64,000 nucleotides of DNA, from NCBI GenBank assembly GCA_944470555.2, contig OX104134.1:104712701-104776700 (forward strand), in the 5' to 3' direction. Origin of the DNA: Heterobilharzia americana. Lineage: Eukaryota; Platyhelminthes; Trematoda; Strigeidida; Schistosomatidae. Below are positions 1 to 12,452 of this stretch, in pieces. Both the position numbers and the translations under genes were made by a program. Every line of letters starts with the position of its first letter. Position 1 is the stretch's first letter. A model generated the notes under the pieces. It was not told where the DNA came from. It saw only the letters and a program-made list of their open reading frames with translations, and did no database searches.

Positions 1-863
1 GTCATGAAATATTGTTGGCCTCTATCTTTCTGTCACTTTGTTAGTCTTGATATTACTGTTTTCTAGGATACTCTCAAATCAGCCTTCAAATGCATCTATT
101 GAAAAAGACAGACAAGTCATAACTGAGTACTCTGCATCAATTGACAACACACGATTCTTGTATATGCAAATATTAATCATCTTTGTATACCGATTGAAAT
201 ACTTGCACAATACATGTACAAAGAACAGTATATCAGAAATTTTATTTACAAATATCTTATTATCTGATATTATTAGCTGATATTATCTGAAAATGGGATA
301 ACGCAATACACTTTGGAAATGAGCAGGTGAACAGTGGCACGATGAATTGGTTTATTCTGCTTGGTAGGAATCGCAACCTGGTCACTCATAAATTCGAACA
401 AATATAAGAGACAGAAAACTGAACGCCTCAAATGATGATGATATGTGACTACTTACAGATTTCATTCCAATGGTCTTTTTAATGCACCATCTATAAGGAG
501 AACTACGAAGAAGAATAGGTCAAAAAGTCCTTATCGGTGTGGTGATTCTTATCACATATTTTAGGAAATTATAATATCTTACAGCAACACTTTCCCCTAG
601 ATCACTCATACCTATGAAGATCAAAACAGCTTTGCGCTGGCCCCCACTCCTATTACTTCACCATATTGGCAGTAAAAAACCCTTGGTTCTTAGTATATGT
701 GGCCCTGATGCATCTTCATTAGCGACTACAGTGCCAAAGATACCATTGGTATCTCCAGATGCTCTTTTTGGGTAGTTAATAAGTTTTCATAATGTCATCT
801 GAATCTCTTGATCAAACAAACCCTGATACATTACAGATCTTTGGTGGCTGTTGACTATTCATA
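1..863. other. No gene recognised
   Basis: AT-rich sequence with no reading frame that resembles a known protein. The last 150 bases may be a decayed upstream part of the Penelope-like fragment that follows, but no motif supports this. Confidence 0.4.
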
Positions 864-1170
864 GTGTAAGAAGTACATGGGAAGAATAGAGAGACGGTTG
901 TTTACCAGAATTGCGGAGCACATGCCAGAATCTATGTTTCGGAGGTCTACTTCCATCCAGCAGTGTAATAGCTGGTCACTTATGTGATACCAGACATCAA
1001 GTAGATGCGATGAAATCCCCACAGAAGCCAGCAGACAAAAGAACTCATAATTACTTCATATTGCCGAAGCAGAACTGCATGTTCAAAAGGAGACAGTTAC
1101 AAATTTATTATTTCCCTGACTTTTCACGCTCACATCTACCTCAAAATATTTCCGCTACATTTATTTGGTG
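864..1170 (+). mobile_element. Penelope-like element, C-terminal GIY-YIG endonuclease remnant
   Basis: Reading in several frames gives pieces typical of the GIY-YIG endonuclease end of Penelope-like retroelements. First comes CKKYMGRIERR (family form roughly C-K-YIGRTERR) followed by LFTRIAEHMP, from about 858 to 920. Then SSVIAGHLCDTRHQVDA follows at about 960-1010, matching the conserved S-A-HL-TGH-V block. Last is AEAELHVQKETV at about 1063-1100, matching the conserved terminal block. Several frameshifts separate them, so this is a dead relic. No RT portion is recognised upstream. It ends just before a family A retroelement copy, which may have truncated it. Confidence 0.6.
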
Positions 1171-1821
1171 CTAATTCATATCAATAGTTACAGCAGTACA
1201 ATGCTACGCTATGCACCTACAAATAATGCAGAGCAAGAGAAGAAGGAGGAATTCTACAGACAAATACAATCAACACTGAACAAGACCCCACTCAAGTTGG
1301 CGACATAAAAATTCTAACAGGTGGGATGACATGAATGCCAAACTGGGAGCGGACAACACAGGAAGAGAACTAACCATGGGTCGAGAGGCGCTCAGTGAAA
1401 TGAACGAGAATGCAAAATTGTTTGCAGAATTCTGTGCATTCAACGATTTGATGATTGGAGTCAGGCAGTGTGTTCAAGCATATCCAAGGGTATCCACAAA
1501 GCGACATGGAGTTGATTTCACCAGACACCAGATTTCACACACTACACTGGAAATCAGATCGACTTCATCTCAATGTGAAGAAAGTGTAGATGCACTCAGC
1601 CTACTTGAGACAAGATCAGATGAAGAAGGGGAGCAGATGTAGGTGGTGTACACCACTCTCTATCTAGTGCAAGGAACCTGCATTCAAAATCAAGTTGAAA
1701 GCCTTCATCTCAAGGAAGTTGGTGACAGACCACAGTTGAAGTTCAAGTTGAACACCAGAACAGAAGCTGAACTGAACTGAACTGAACCGAAGGACGAAAC
1801 TGCAACGGACATCTTCACGTC

Positions 1822-1868
1822 ATTCAGTCAGTCAGTCAGTCAGTTAGTCATTCAGTCAGTCAGTCAGC
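1822..1868 (+). repeat. (CAGT)n expansion inside copy A1
   Basis: About ten CAGT units, with TTAGTCATT interruptions, sit where other family A copies have a single CAGCCATCA. It is a local slippage expansion within the element. Confidence 0.9.
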
Positions 1869-2879
1869 CATCATTACAATATGGGAGACGCTGAGTAACA
1901 TCCCTGAAGGATCGGGAGTGGAATAACACTTGAACTCATTGAAAGCTATGTGAAGAGAAACCTGCATGGCTGTATTGGGAAGGAAGAAGAAGCGGCAAGA
2001 CAATGAACTGATGTCCACGGATCTGCGCATGGAAGCTGATAGAGGAGGGAGAGGAGGATGGTGAAGCAGAAGATGAGCCAGTGCATGGCAATGCAATGCA
2101 ATGCAGGGATGAACAACGAGAATAGGGACTGAACACAACCTATAAAACACTACGCTGGCCAAAGAGGTGAAGAAGAGTGCGCGGAAAGTCGAGAGGCACA
2201 CACGCATGACACACTGGCATGGAAGCAGAACAGGCTTTATGTAGGAGAGACGGAGATCTACCAACACCATATCAAATAACCAGGTTACTTACTATCTGCG
2301 AGGGCAGAGATCAACACAGACGAAACGAATGAGAGATAGTGAAGGAAACTTAGTTGCCATCAAAGAGGAGAAAAAAGGAAACGATGGACTGACCACTTCA
2401 GAAAACTCTTGAATCGACCACCACCACCACCACCACCAACTGCAACTCGTTCGGAAATGCCACCAGCAAGTCAGCCACAGACCTACCAATGAACACAAGC
2501 CCTCCGACAAAAGTAGAAGTGAAGTCCTGAATGCCATAAAACTGCTGAGATGTGGGAAAGCAGCAGGATCAGATGGAACCCCGTCAGAAGCACTGAGAGC
2601 AGACGCAGGGACAACAGCTGCGGACATGCTTTCACCACACTACCACTGCAGAATGTTTGAGAGGAAGGATGGAAGGAAGGAAAGGTACCTGGCCATTGAT
2701 TGGAAGAATGGCCACCTTGTCAAACTCCCAAAGAAGGGAGACCTAAGCCTTTGCTAGAACTGGCCAGGAATCATGCTTGTGTCCCCTCCCACCCAAGCAA
2801 AATATTATGCCTCATCATCCTGGAGAGACTGAAAGAGGCTCTTGATTCAAAAATACGACAGGAACAGGCTAGCTGACTG

Positions 2880-2911
2880 GCTGGCTGCCTGCCTGCCTGC
2901 CTGCCTGCATT
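2880..2911 (+). repeat. (CTGC)n expansion inside copy A1
   Basis: Tandem CTGG/CTGC tetramers at a place where the copy at 33.6 kb reads GGAACAGGCAGGCTTCAGG. The expansion disrupts the conserved RT block around EQAGFRKYKS. Confidence 0.85.
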
Positions 2912-4293
2912 CAGGAAGTACAAATCATGTGCTGATCAAACTGCAACGCTACACTATGCATCATCATAGAACAGAGTATAGAATGGTAGTCAACTCAACT
3001 CTACCTCAACTTCATCGACTTTGTAAAGGCCTTCGACAGCGTTTACCGAGAAGTAATTTGGCAGGCAGATGCTTCAACACTACTGTTTTGGTGCGACAAA
3101 TCTTTATGAATCTCATTCAGCAGCTTTGAGCTAGATGATGCTACATGCCAGCCGAGTGATTGACAATGGAAAGCTGAGTGACGCCTTTGAAGGGAAGACA
3201 GTGGACAGGAGTAAGACAAGGTTGCTTCTTACTATCACCGATCACCTTCCTGATTGTGGTCGACTGGACTGAACTGAACTTGACTGGATCATGTAACGAA
3301 CTGTGAGTAGCAACATGATGGGCATACGCTGGCTGAAGTGATCAAAAGACCCCAACAGAAGATTTGGATTTCGCCGCCGATGATGATGATGATGATTTAT
3401 GTCTCTTGTCCTGTCGCACAAACTCGAAGATCTACAGACGGAAAATGACAAGTTGGCAAAAGAGGCAAGCACAATAAAGACGGGACTTGCTTCAGGTGAA
3501 TGTAGAGAAGACAGAGGTGATGAAGATACCCAACCAACCGACCAACCAACAACAACAGCAACAAGCACCAATCACCATTAACGGGAGAAACCTGAAGGTG
3601 GTAGCCTCTTTCAGCTACCTAGGCAAGGCAGCATCGTTTCAACCACAGGTGGTGGTGACACAGGTGGGGATGTCAAAGCCAGGCTAGGAAAGACAACAAG
3701 ACAGGTCTTCATTAACCTGAAATCAGTGTGAAGATTCTGCAATTCACTCCACTCCACTCAGCATAAAGCGTGAACAAGATCCGCATTTCCAACACTAATT
3801 CAGTCAAGTAAGTCAGTGATTCTATGTGATGATTGAGAGACTTTTCGTGTTACGAGAAGCACTTCCAACAGACTGCAGACATTCATCAACAGCTACCGTC
3901 TACGCTTATCTGATACTGGAGATCAGATGGCCAGAATAATAAGAATAAGCAAGGAGGAGCTGTGACCTGGCAACGAACCAACCAAGAACCCATTGGCCAC
4001 AAATATTCAGAAGAAAGTGGATATGTGTTGGATTGTACATACAGTAAGTAGACCGATTGGGGACACCACGCGACAGTCCAGGCCGGGTTTTTGAGTGGAA
4101 CTGAAAGGGGAAACGACGAGTTGGGCGTCCCAGCTGAGGGTGACATGGAGGAGGTTGTGTGGGGAAGAAATGGAAGGATGTTGGCAGTGGTGGAGCCAGG
4201 TTGGGAAGACTGCAGAGAAGAGACAGTGAAATGGTGATGTGCTATTGAAGCCTTATGTTCTACTATGAACCAAAGGGCAAATAATAATGTTTG

Positions 4294-6875
4294 GCTATGT
4301 AACACTCTAATTGATAGGAAAAGTACAGATTGTCGGTCAGTAGTTTAGACGGATAGACATTTTCATAGTATGGTGGCAAATCAAACCGGTAATCCAAGGA
4401 AAGTGTAAGTGTCAAAAATCGTCGCAGTTATATACATAATGCAATCGAAGTTTCTGGAAAAGAACAACTGCAGAAAATAAAATATTGAGCAATTTAAAAC
4501 ATAAGATTACTTAAGATACTGAACTGAATGAAAAATGCAAAATATTGTTAGTTTAGTTTAGTTATTTGAAAACAATCTACACGAACACATATGATGCAAC
4601 AAAAGGTAGTGTAATCAAATAACAGTCAAGTATAAGTTACTATACTGGACAGAGGTTGGCTACGGCTTCTTTCTGAACAGATAAAGTTATTCAGTGGCTA
4701 TGGCTTTAGCGAACTCTAATAAAATTTGGCTTGTTTGTTTGCTTTTTATCCAGACAGACGTCATGATGTCTGCATAACGTACAGTGTTAATCAGATGCCG
4801 GATTATTGTACTATCGAGAGTGTTACTTCTCCTTATCCAAGAGCACCTGGGAATGTGTTTAGACAACATAAGACCGGTCTTTTTTTCTGTTGTTCTAATG
4901 TATCACTTTCGGTAGCTACACATAACAAAAGACATTTAACAAAGAGTCATTTTTCAGAGATATCATTCTTACGCTATACAATCGCATATAAATATTCTAT
5001 TCACAGTGACAGAAAATGAATGATTCATGAAATATTTTGAATGAGGTTCAGATTTGATCACAGATTAGAAGATTGGGAAAAAGAATTACTTAGTGTTCTA
5101 AATAGTAATGAGGAGAAGACTTATCAAAACGGAACTAATATTTGGTTACTAAGTTAGATGATGTAACATGATGAATGTAAAGAGAAACCAAAATTATAGG
5201 AGTGGAGGAGTGTGACGTGCGAGAAGATCTAAATGAAACGATTTTTGAAGATAAAAATGTTCTTATAGGTTGTCTATTGCAAATGAAGTGACTGAACAAA
5301 TTTCTTTTGAACACAGAGTTCAGGCTTCAGTTGCCATAGCCTCCTCATTCTGAAGAAGTTTTAGGCGTACAGGTTTCACGAGATTTTTATACGAACTCTA
5401 TAGATGACACCGAAGTTGTTTTCTGCATTTACCAGATGGTCATAATCGATCAGATGTTCTAAAATACAGCTGTGAAGTGTCCTTCTTTCTCCTTTGTGGA
5501 ACTAGGCTGCTAGATGTTTAGAAATGCGTTTGAAAAGCGAACGATGAGTACGACTAATGTACCTTACTCCACATTAGCAGGTGAATTGATAAACACTCAG
5601 TGAGGTGTCCCAGGGAGCTAGCTTATCCTTTAAGCATATTCGAAGCATTAGGTGAGTGGAGAAAGTTAATCTTAGTTTGGCAGCATAGAAAGTCTTTCTC
5701 AGTATGCATGCCAGATGGTTTTTCACTATATCTACTAATGTATCTCGGTCAAACTGCAAACTCATGAGAAGAGGCTTCTTAGAAGTCGAAGAAGTGTGAT
5801 GATTATTTACTTTTAGTTTCATATTTTTAGCGATGAAACGCTCAGATATTGGTTTTCAATCAAAACACTTTTCCAAAGTATCAAATCTGAAGGTAACATG
5901 GAAAAGGTACGAAATAACTTCTACCCAACTGACGAACACATTGTTAAGTGTAATGAATTAACCTGAATGCAGTAAAAGTTCTATCCAGTGACGTCTTAAC
6001 TTATCTGTTAATACTTCCTGCAGTATCATCAGCTTTGGAAATGAGAAGAATGAGTATAGGCGTTTTGATGACTACAGTTTACTTTGGTTTTCAGTTCTCC
6101 ATTTTTCCATATCTATAGACAAATGTTCCCCAATATCCATTGTTTTTTAGATAACTTTGAAATGTTCAAAACTCTTCCTCCAACTTATCACTGGAAAATA
6201 TCATCTGAAGTAGTGCTTATTTGTAGTTGATAGGACGAAACCTACTGAAATTCATGTAGGTACCATTTCACACACAAAGAGTGATAGGGAACGCTAAGAC
6301 ATTGAACATTTTCGGAGATAAAAGGTGGATATGATAGCCACTGTACAATGTCGAGTCTTAAATCGCCGAAATATACACCTTTGTTAAACGACTTGTATCT
6401 GCTAAGTGAAAATTCGTTGGTCATATCAGAACTACATTCTCATATCTATTCCTTCATGAAGTTAGTTATACATATACATAAACATTTCTGCAACACATAT
6501 AGTCAAATGCTTCGATTCCATGTTATTCTTAGGCTTATAAATCACAACAACTCAGTTCTAATTCATTATTCCTTGCTACTATGATTAGATTGAGCTGAAA
6601 TTGAGTCAAGTTTCGTATTCAGATTTTTCAGTTCATTCAATACATAATATATATATTCTACTTGAATTGACAATGAACACAATTCTATCTGCTAGGAAAC
6701 AAACGGAGGGACAAGGAATGTCAAGTCATAACTTACTATTGTTCGTGTATGAAAATTCATTATAACAAAAAGTCCATTACGTAATATTTATGACTATGTT
6801 GCATGTTTTCTTTACTTAGGATCACGTGTTGACACCTTATCCAGTTAGTACTGAAGCTCATCAGATAAGGCGGTC

Positions 6876-6876
<1 letters not shown>
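4294..6876. other. Intergenic, nothing recognised
   Basis: AT-rich sequence with only short chance frames on both strands. No splice-bounded coding block, RNA gene or repeat family was recognised. Confidence 0.5.

Positions 6877-6928
<52 letters not shown>
6877..6928 (+). repeat. (TAA)17 microsatellite
   Basis: An uninterrupted run of the TAA trinucleotide. The same motif forms the short 3' tails of family A retroelements in this window, so it could be a tail remnant. No element body adjoins it, however. Confidence 0.95.
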
Positions 6929-6929
<1 letters not shown>

Positions 6930-8357
6930 TTGATAAAGAAACGGAGAAGAACCAGAAATTAAACAAATACTGACATGTTTTCAGTGAATGTAACTCGTTG
7001 TTGTTTGCATCATTTCAAGCTTGTTTTGTTAACTTATTAGTTAGTTGCATTGTCATCCCAGTAGGTGGCGACCGTTTATCAATTGTAACATAGTTACTTC
7101 AGGAAAAATTTTTTTCTCCTCAATATTTAATCAAATAACAGGGCTTTCGTTCTGATAAGGAAATAAAATCTTTAGCTATCACTACTATTTCCCAACAAGT
7201 ATATGTTGTCAACTGTTTCGGTAACCTTTATGCTTAACAGTTACACACTCATCCGAAGTTTTATTACTTATATTATTTTCAGTAGTAACAAATAATTTGA
7301 AAGTAATAAAGTGTGTATGCGTAAGTACTTGGATTTTGTAACGTATCTCCATTTTTGTCATTGCACTGCAATGAGCAGTCTCTGTTGAGGTATGAATACA
7401 TTAACTGTGTCGAATCCATAACTCACTGTCTATCTTCCAACGCGGAATAGCTAAGGTCATGACTAAAGGTAGACTTGACTGACCTGCTTTGCGGAATTAG
7501 GCATCTAATGTTATTTGATGAAATGCAGAAGCGACCGAGGACTATTCCTCTGTACTATACCATGTCAGCTGCAAACACTTACTAATTAAGAAAGCTCTTA
7601 TGCTAGAAAAGGATTTCTGGGACCCTCACCTTTGATAGTATTGTCCATAATCGGTCAATACCATGTTACTCATCATCGAATGATCAGGTGGGGCGCTCAG
7701 AGGACATATTCAAGAAAGCACTCTTTGCAGTCCATGGAATGATAAATACAGGTAATTCGACTAAAACGTTCCTAATCCAATCGAATCAGGATAAAAGTTT
7801 CAGTCACAGTGCCTTAAGAAAAAGATACTGAGTTACGAATTTGACGCTATTATATATGTACAGCATTCAGATGGTGTAAAGCTCAAAGTAGGCAATTTCC
7901 ACCCTATGCTGTATTACATGGAAAATTACTGACAAGAACATTCCCCATGAACACTAGGAGTGGACCTAAATAAGGCGATGAGAACATTTGTCGGATACGG
8001 TTACGTCACTTATTTCATGGGATTTTCGTCACCTGCATGCAACCCGAATAAATAAGTAAATATACTAGCTATAACAAACATTAGCATACATTATATGGGG
8101 CCTTTTAAGATACTGGTTAATATTTTAATGTTGTGGATAAAGTAATATTTCAGGAAGCAAAAAACGTTTACGTAATAAATTCAGTCAAATCACATAAGGT
8201 GAGGAATGTTCACGAATGAATAAGAGAAGAAAAGAAGTAAGCAGAATGGTTTACGTAATCACGTTAACAAAATGATAGGTGGGTGGGATAAAACTATCGT
8301 ATTATTAACATATACGGTTGTTATGAAAAGATGATCGCTATGAATATGGATATGAAT
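6929..8357. other. Intergenic, nothing recognised
   Basis: No convincing coding, RNA or repeat feature was seen. Confidence 0.5.
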
Positions 8358-8588
8358 TTTCATTATTATTTGTCCCTTGGGTTCCTAGGGGGACATAGGG
8401 CTTCAGTTGCACATCTCCATTCCACTCTGTTCTCTGCAGTCTTTCCAACCTGGCTCCACAACAACCCAGAAGCTCTCATTTCTTCCTCAGACGATCTCCT
8501 CGGACGCCCAACTCATCGTTTCCTGTTCTGGTTCCACTCAAGGGCTTTCCCTGTCTCGTGATGTCCCCAAACCGTCTTCTTGGTGTAA
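8358..8588 (-). mobile_element. Family A retroelement, 3' terminal piece (probably the far half of a split copy)
   Basis: On the minus strand this matches the last about 230 bases of family A: the RxGHPR..SSEEEMRA..W segment and the ending GGAACCCAAGGGACAAATAATAATG. It begins exactly where the family A piece at 12453-13106 stops, with a family B element between them. The simplest reading is therefore one family A copy split by the family B insertion. This piece looks more diverged from the 36 kb copy than the upstream piece does. That weakens the single-copy reading, and two separate fragments remain possible. Confidence 0.75.
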
Positions 8589-11500
8589 ATAAAACCGATA
8601 ATATCAACATAGGACCAGGCATTACTATGTAAAGGTTCGAGTTGCCACAGCCCATATTGGTTCATCAATTAAAAAGATAATGAAGTGCAAGATGAAGATA
8701 AGAAAGTTCAGCCAAAAGAAATATAAAGTACGAAGAGAAAGAAAGGAAGAATGACAAAATGTGAGAATCGGCATAGTTTCGTTAAGATGAGGATAATGTA
8801 TGCATACATCTGCGCCACCGACATAGGTTCTCAGTCATATCACTTAGAGTCGACAACCACTGGTTTCTCTTGTCCCGCAGACCCCAACCGGCTAGTCTGC
8901 ACCACCCCACATGGCTCAAACCAACAGTCAAAGACTTCACACACTGGTGCCATGTTTTAGTCTGGTCACCTTGGGTCTTTTTCCAGCCTGGACCTACTTC
9001 GGTCAACATTGTGTGATGAGGTAATCGGTGTCTGGGCATACTTATTACGTGTCCCAAACATCTCAATCGATGAAAGTTTATAACCTCGTCAACAGATTTA
9101 CCTCTGCTCCCTAAAACTCTATACTTGACGTCTGCGTTACTCACGTGGTGACACCATGGAACACGGCGGCCTATGCTACGAAGGTAACGGTGGTCAAACG
9201 CATGAGGCCTTCTCATGTCTTCCACCTTCAATGGCCATGTTTCACAGCCATACAGGAGAACAGACCGTACTGCTGTGCAGTACACTCAACCCTTAACAGG
9301 CGATTGGATATCATGGAGGCGCCATAGGTGGCGTAAGTTGGCAAAAGCTAGTCGAGCCTTTTGTATTAGTGCAGTGATCTCATCAGCCACTGAGCCAGCC
9401 ACCAGGGCTGATCCTACTTCCCGGGCTAGTGAAGTGGTCGACACACTCAATCACTGCACTCCTTACCGTTAGCCGCGGTGGGGCACAGTTGAAGACCAAT
9501 CCTGGAGCAATAATTTGCATTTGAGTGGTGAGAAACCGCATCCCAAACATTCTCAAATTGTCACTCGAAGTGTTCAGAAGACTTTATCTTGTCAGAGTCT
9601 TCACCTAGCAAAACTATGTCATCTGCATATTATAGGTCTAACGAAAATTCCCCACTGATTAGGTCAACTTCCATAAGAATATCTTTTATAAGATTGAATA
9701 GGAATGTTGACAGTGGACACCCTTGACGGACACCACTCTATGAGCATATCTCCCTGGACATCTCACCATAGACGATGACGGGCACACAAGTGTTCCAGTA
9801 GAGAGCCTTCAATAAGGTGATGTACTTACTCAGGAGGCCTTTCAGTGGGAGACATTGCCATAAGACTTCTTGATCAACGGAATCCAATGCCGCCGCCTTC
9901 AGGTCGAGAAATACAGCCATTGTCGGGCATCGGTAAGCGTGTTTGTGTTCCGAAACCTAGCGCAGTGTGAATATTTGGTCGATACACCCACGGCCAGGTC
10001 TATAGCCTGCCTGCCTGGCTTTCTCGAACTTGCTGTCCCTAGCTCCACCCAGGCGTCGAATAGGACCTAGAATCTTAGACACTATGTTCGTCAGGCTGAT
10101 TCCTCTGTGGTTATCACAAGAGGACTTCTAGCCTTTCTTGAAGACTGGGATAATCAGTGATTTAGACCAGTCACAGGGATCGTATTTGATTCCCACACAC
10201 TAGTTAACACTTCCATTAACCTGATTGAGAGCACCTTACCTCCATATGTGTATATCTGAGGAGTTAGTCTGTCTGGTCCTGCCGCCCCTCCCCGTTTCAG
10301 GTTACCTACCACTTTCTCGACTTTTGCTAGTATTGGGGCATCTATCTCAATGTTCTATTCATGATCCGACTGGATAGGGGGCAACGCAATGGTGGTTGGA
10401 GTCCAGTTAAACTGCTCCTCGAAGTGTTCTGCCCATCGTTCCAGTCGTCTCCTCTGCGAGTGAATCGCAGACCCGTCCTTCTCCGCTATAGTCTCACTAA
10501 CCGTAGTTGACTCCCCCCAGTTTCCTTAATAAGTCTAAATAACTGTCTACTGTTACCAATCACCGCTGCTTTTTCCATCTCTTTAGCCTTCACAGCCCAA
10601 TAATGTTCTCGGTTGTTGCGTAGACTTTTTCTCAACCTTCTTTTAAGTTGTGCTCGCTCTTCATTGTACTCAGAGCCTGTAGGCAGGGATGCGTCCACGT
10701 GCATCCAATAGTTCAGAAGAAGCTGTTTATATCCACTCTTTTTGAGCCAGCTATGGTCTTCAGCCCTGCTTTTACAGAAGAATGAAGATGGCACGAAGCT
10801 TCTTCTGGGTGAGTGATAGTGTTCTGTTCCGATAACTGCCTACCCAACTTCTCACTCAACACGCTTTTGGTGTTTTTGTTGTCCAGCAGCACTTGTAGTG
10901 GCTTTTGCCAAATCTTTTCTACGTCCATTGAGACGCAGACATATACGTGTTCGGACCAACGCGTAGTCTCTATCCAAACAGGTACTCCAGAACGAGCGGC
11001 AGTCTTCTACAGACCCTCTCCAGCGATGACTGATAGCAATTTGGTGTTTCTGTATCCATCGCTGAGTTGAGCTCGGTGGATGCCACGCCAGACATTGTCT
11101 TTCTTTTTGTCTGAAATTCGCGCTAGGTGAATATAAGCGGTTATCTGAGCATAGTTGTAGTGGGCGATCACCGTTATCTGTAAGTTCAGCCTGGACTCCC
11201 AAAGTGCCACCTAAGTGCCTTTCTGCCTCACTTAGTCTACCCACCTACCTGTGCATTGAAGTCACCTGCAACAACCACCACGTCCGAACGTTTGGCTTTC
11301 GAGAGGAGGCTAGACAGTTTACAGTAGAACTCGTCCTTCACTTCATCTGAACTGCAATCAGTAGGTGCGTAAGCAGAGATTACAAAGAGACAATGGCGAG
11401 TTACACTATTCCTTTTAGTTCTCACTGTGCCATTCGGTCGGATAGAGCAGAGACGACTATCAACTGGGATCCAGTTTAGTAGTGAGTTTTTTGCCCTAGT

Positions 11501-12452
11501 GCTTAGTGCTATGCAAGACCGTGACAGCTACCTATCGAATCTCCAGAAACCAGAAGGGTGAATTTTGCGGATTCACCAGATTGTTCGGGAGAGGTTAGGT
11601 GAATAACCGCACTTGGTTCCTGTATGCATGTCTTACAAACAGCACACATCCATGGCCCGAGTTGCTACAGTCTTGACGAAGGGTGCAGACACTGAAGGCT
11701 CCAATATGTAATTTGGAGCATGGTTGAAAGAGACCAGGAATGATGTTCTGTGGACTCGGATCGTTGTCGAAGGCTGCAGAGCTAGGAGAAATTGAAAATG
11801 ATGTAGTATTGGTAATTGAGAGATGTGAAGGAAGATCAGAAGGTAATGATAGGAGAGGTGGATAACAGTCTGAGGAAACTTGAGTGCTGATTGAGTTGTG
11901 AGGGCGGTTGACACTTCCCGGCTGCCCACACCATGGGAGGCTATTCCTTTTTAAGGTACCTGAAAGAGATTTGTGTGATTGAGACCATCGGACATCTGCT
12001 TGAGGCCTGACACACGCAGCCTTTTGAGTATGATTATTTTGAACCTTTGTATTTTTGGGGCCGGATGGTGGAAAAGAAACGACAAATGAACCAACACCGC
12101 TGGCCCAGCAGACCGTGGGGTACAGTGGAGTGTGTTATTTTGGTGACCGACCTTTTCTAACGCCCCCTTCCACTGAGAAGGCAGCATCAGCATGGCACTG
12201 TTGGTCATCCAAAGGAAACACCTTACTGCTGTCACACCCCATTCAGCTAGCAGAAGTACGATTTCGCCCTCAGACCCCTATCATAGTGTAGTAATTAACA
12301 CCACAACGGTAACTGCTTTTCGTCTAACATCTATCCAACAGACCTATCTGATATGGTACAAGCTCGAGATAAAAACGAGTTCAACCAATATAGCTCGTTG
12401 GGTCATTGTGATATGCAAGCCCAATCACCACGTCAAGGTAGCAGCTATCGGT
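8589..12452 (-). mobile_element. Non-LTR retroelement family B, nearly full-length copy B1
   Basis: A roughly 3.86-kb non-LTR retroelement on the minus strand. In element order it has a 5' untranslated region (about 12452-11950), an AP-type endonuclease region (about 11720-10980), a linker, a reverse transcriptase (about 10300-9350), a C-terminal domain (9285-8782) and a 3' untranslated region of about 190 bases ending in GGTTTTATTTACA. Both ends abut family A sequence at the matching position of that element, which fixes the boundaries to within a few bases. The reading frame is broken repeatedly, so the copy is dead. It differs clearly in sequence from family A, and I do not assign a published family name. 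Confidence 0.85.
8782..11700 (-). pseudogene. Broken endonuclease-reverse transcriptase gene of copy B1
   Basis: Recognisable blocks in order: ATRAMDVCCL at the endonuclease start (about 11660), SAYAPTDCSSDEVKDEFY (about 11370), VVVAGDFNAQVGG (about 11275-11237), a degraded AISHRWRGSVEDCRSFW (about 11040), AAGPD (about 10285), FLDLKAAALDSVDQEVLW (about 9910-9860) and the RT catalytic YADD at 9629-9618. A stop codon lies directly before YADD. The C-terminal segment VRSVLLYGCETWPL...RLRCLGHVISMPRHRLP is open from 9285 to 8782. At least six frame changes or stops separate these pieces. The AP endonuclease would nick target DNA and the RT would copy the element RNA, but this copy cannot make either protein. 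Confidence 0.85.

Larger units (their letters stand above)
1197..4293 (+). mobile_element. Non-LTR retroelement family A, degenerate copy A1
   Basis: A 5'-truncated, RTE-type non-LTR retroelement that once encoded an AP-type endonuclease, a reverse transcriptase and a C-terminal domain. It aligns along its length with the better copy at 31527-34910. The endonuclease part starts at the YAPTNNAEQEKKEEFYR block (about 1212) and continues through 1331-1642. RT blocks include GKAAGSDGT at about 2558 and DFVKAFDSVYREVIW at about 3019, followed by a finger/palm tract at 3400-3720. The C-terminal tail ends near 4293 with AAATAATAAT. Frames break many times and short tandem expansions interrupt it. 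Target duplications were not found. The clade assignment rests on layout and tail type only. Confidence 0.85.

Noticed and set aside
1822..1868. CRISPR-like or regulatory tandem array
   Set aside because: A simple tetranucleotide expansion inside a retroelement in a eukaryotic sequence; no spacers.
1197..4293. Target-site duplication for copy A1
   Set aside because: ATTTGGTGCTAAT near 1165 and GTTTGGCTATGTAA near 4290 are only loosely similar and not adjacent to the element start.
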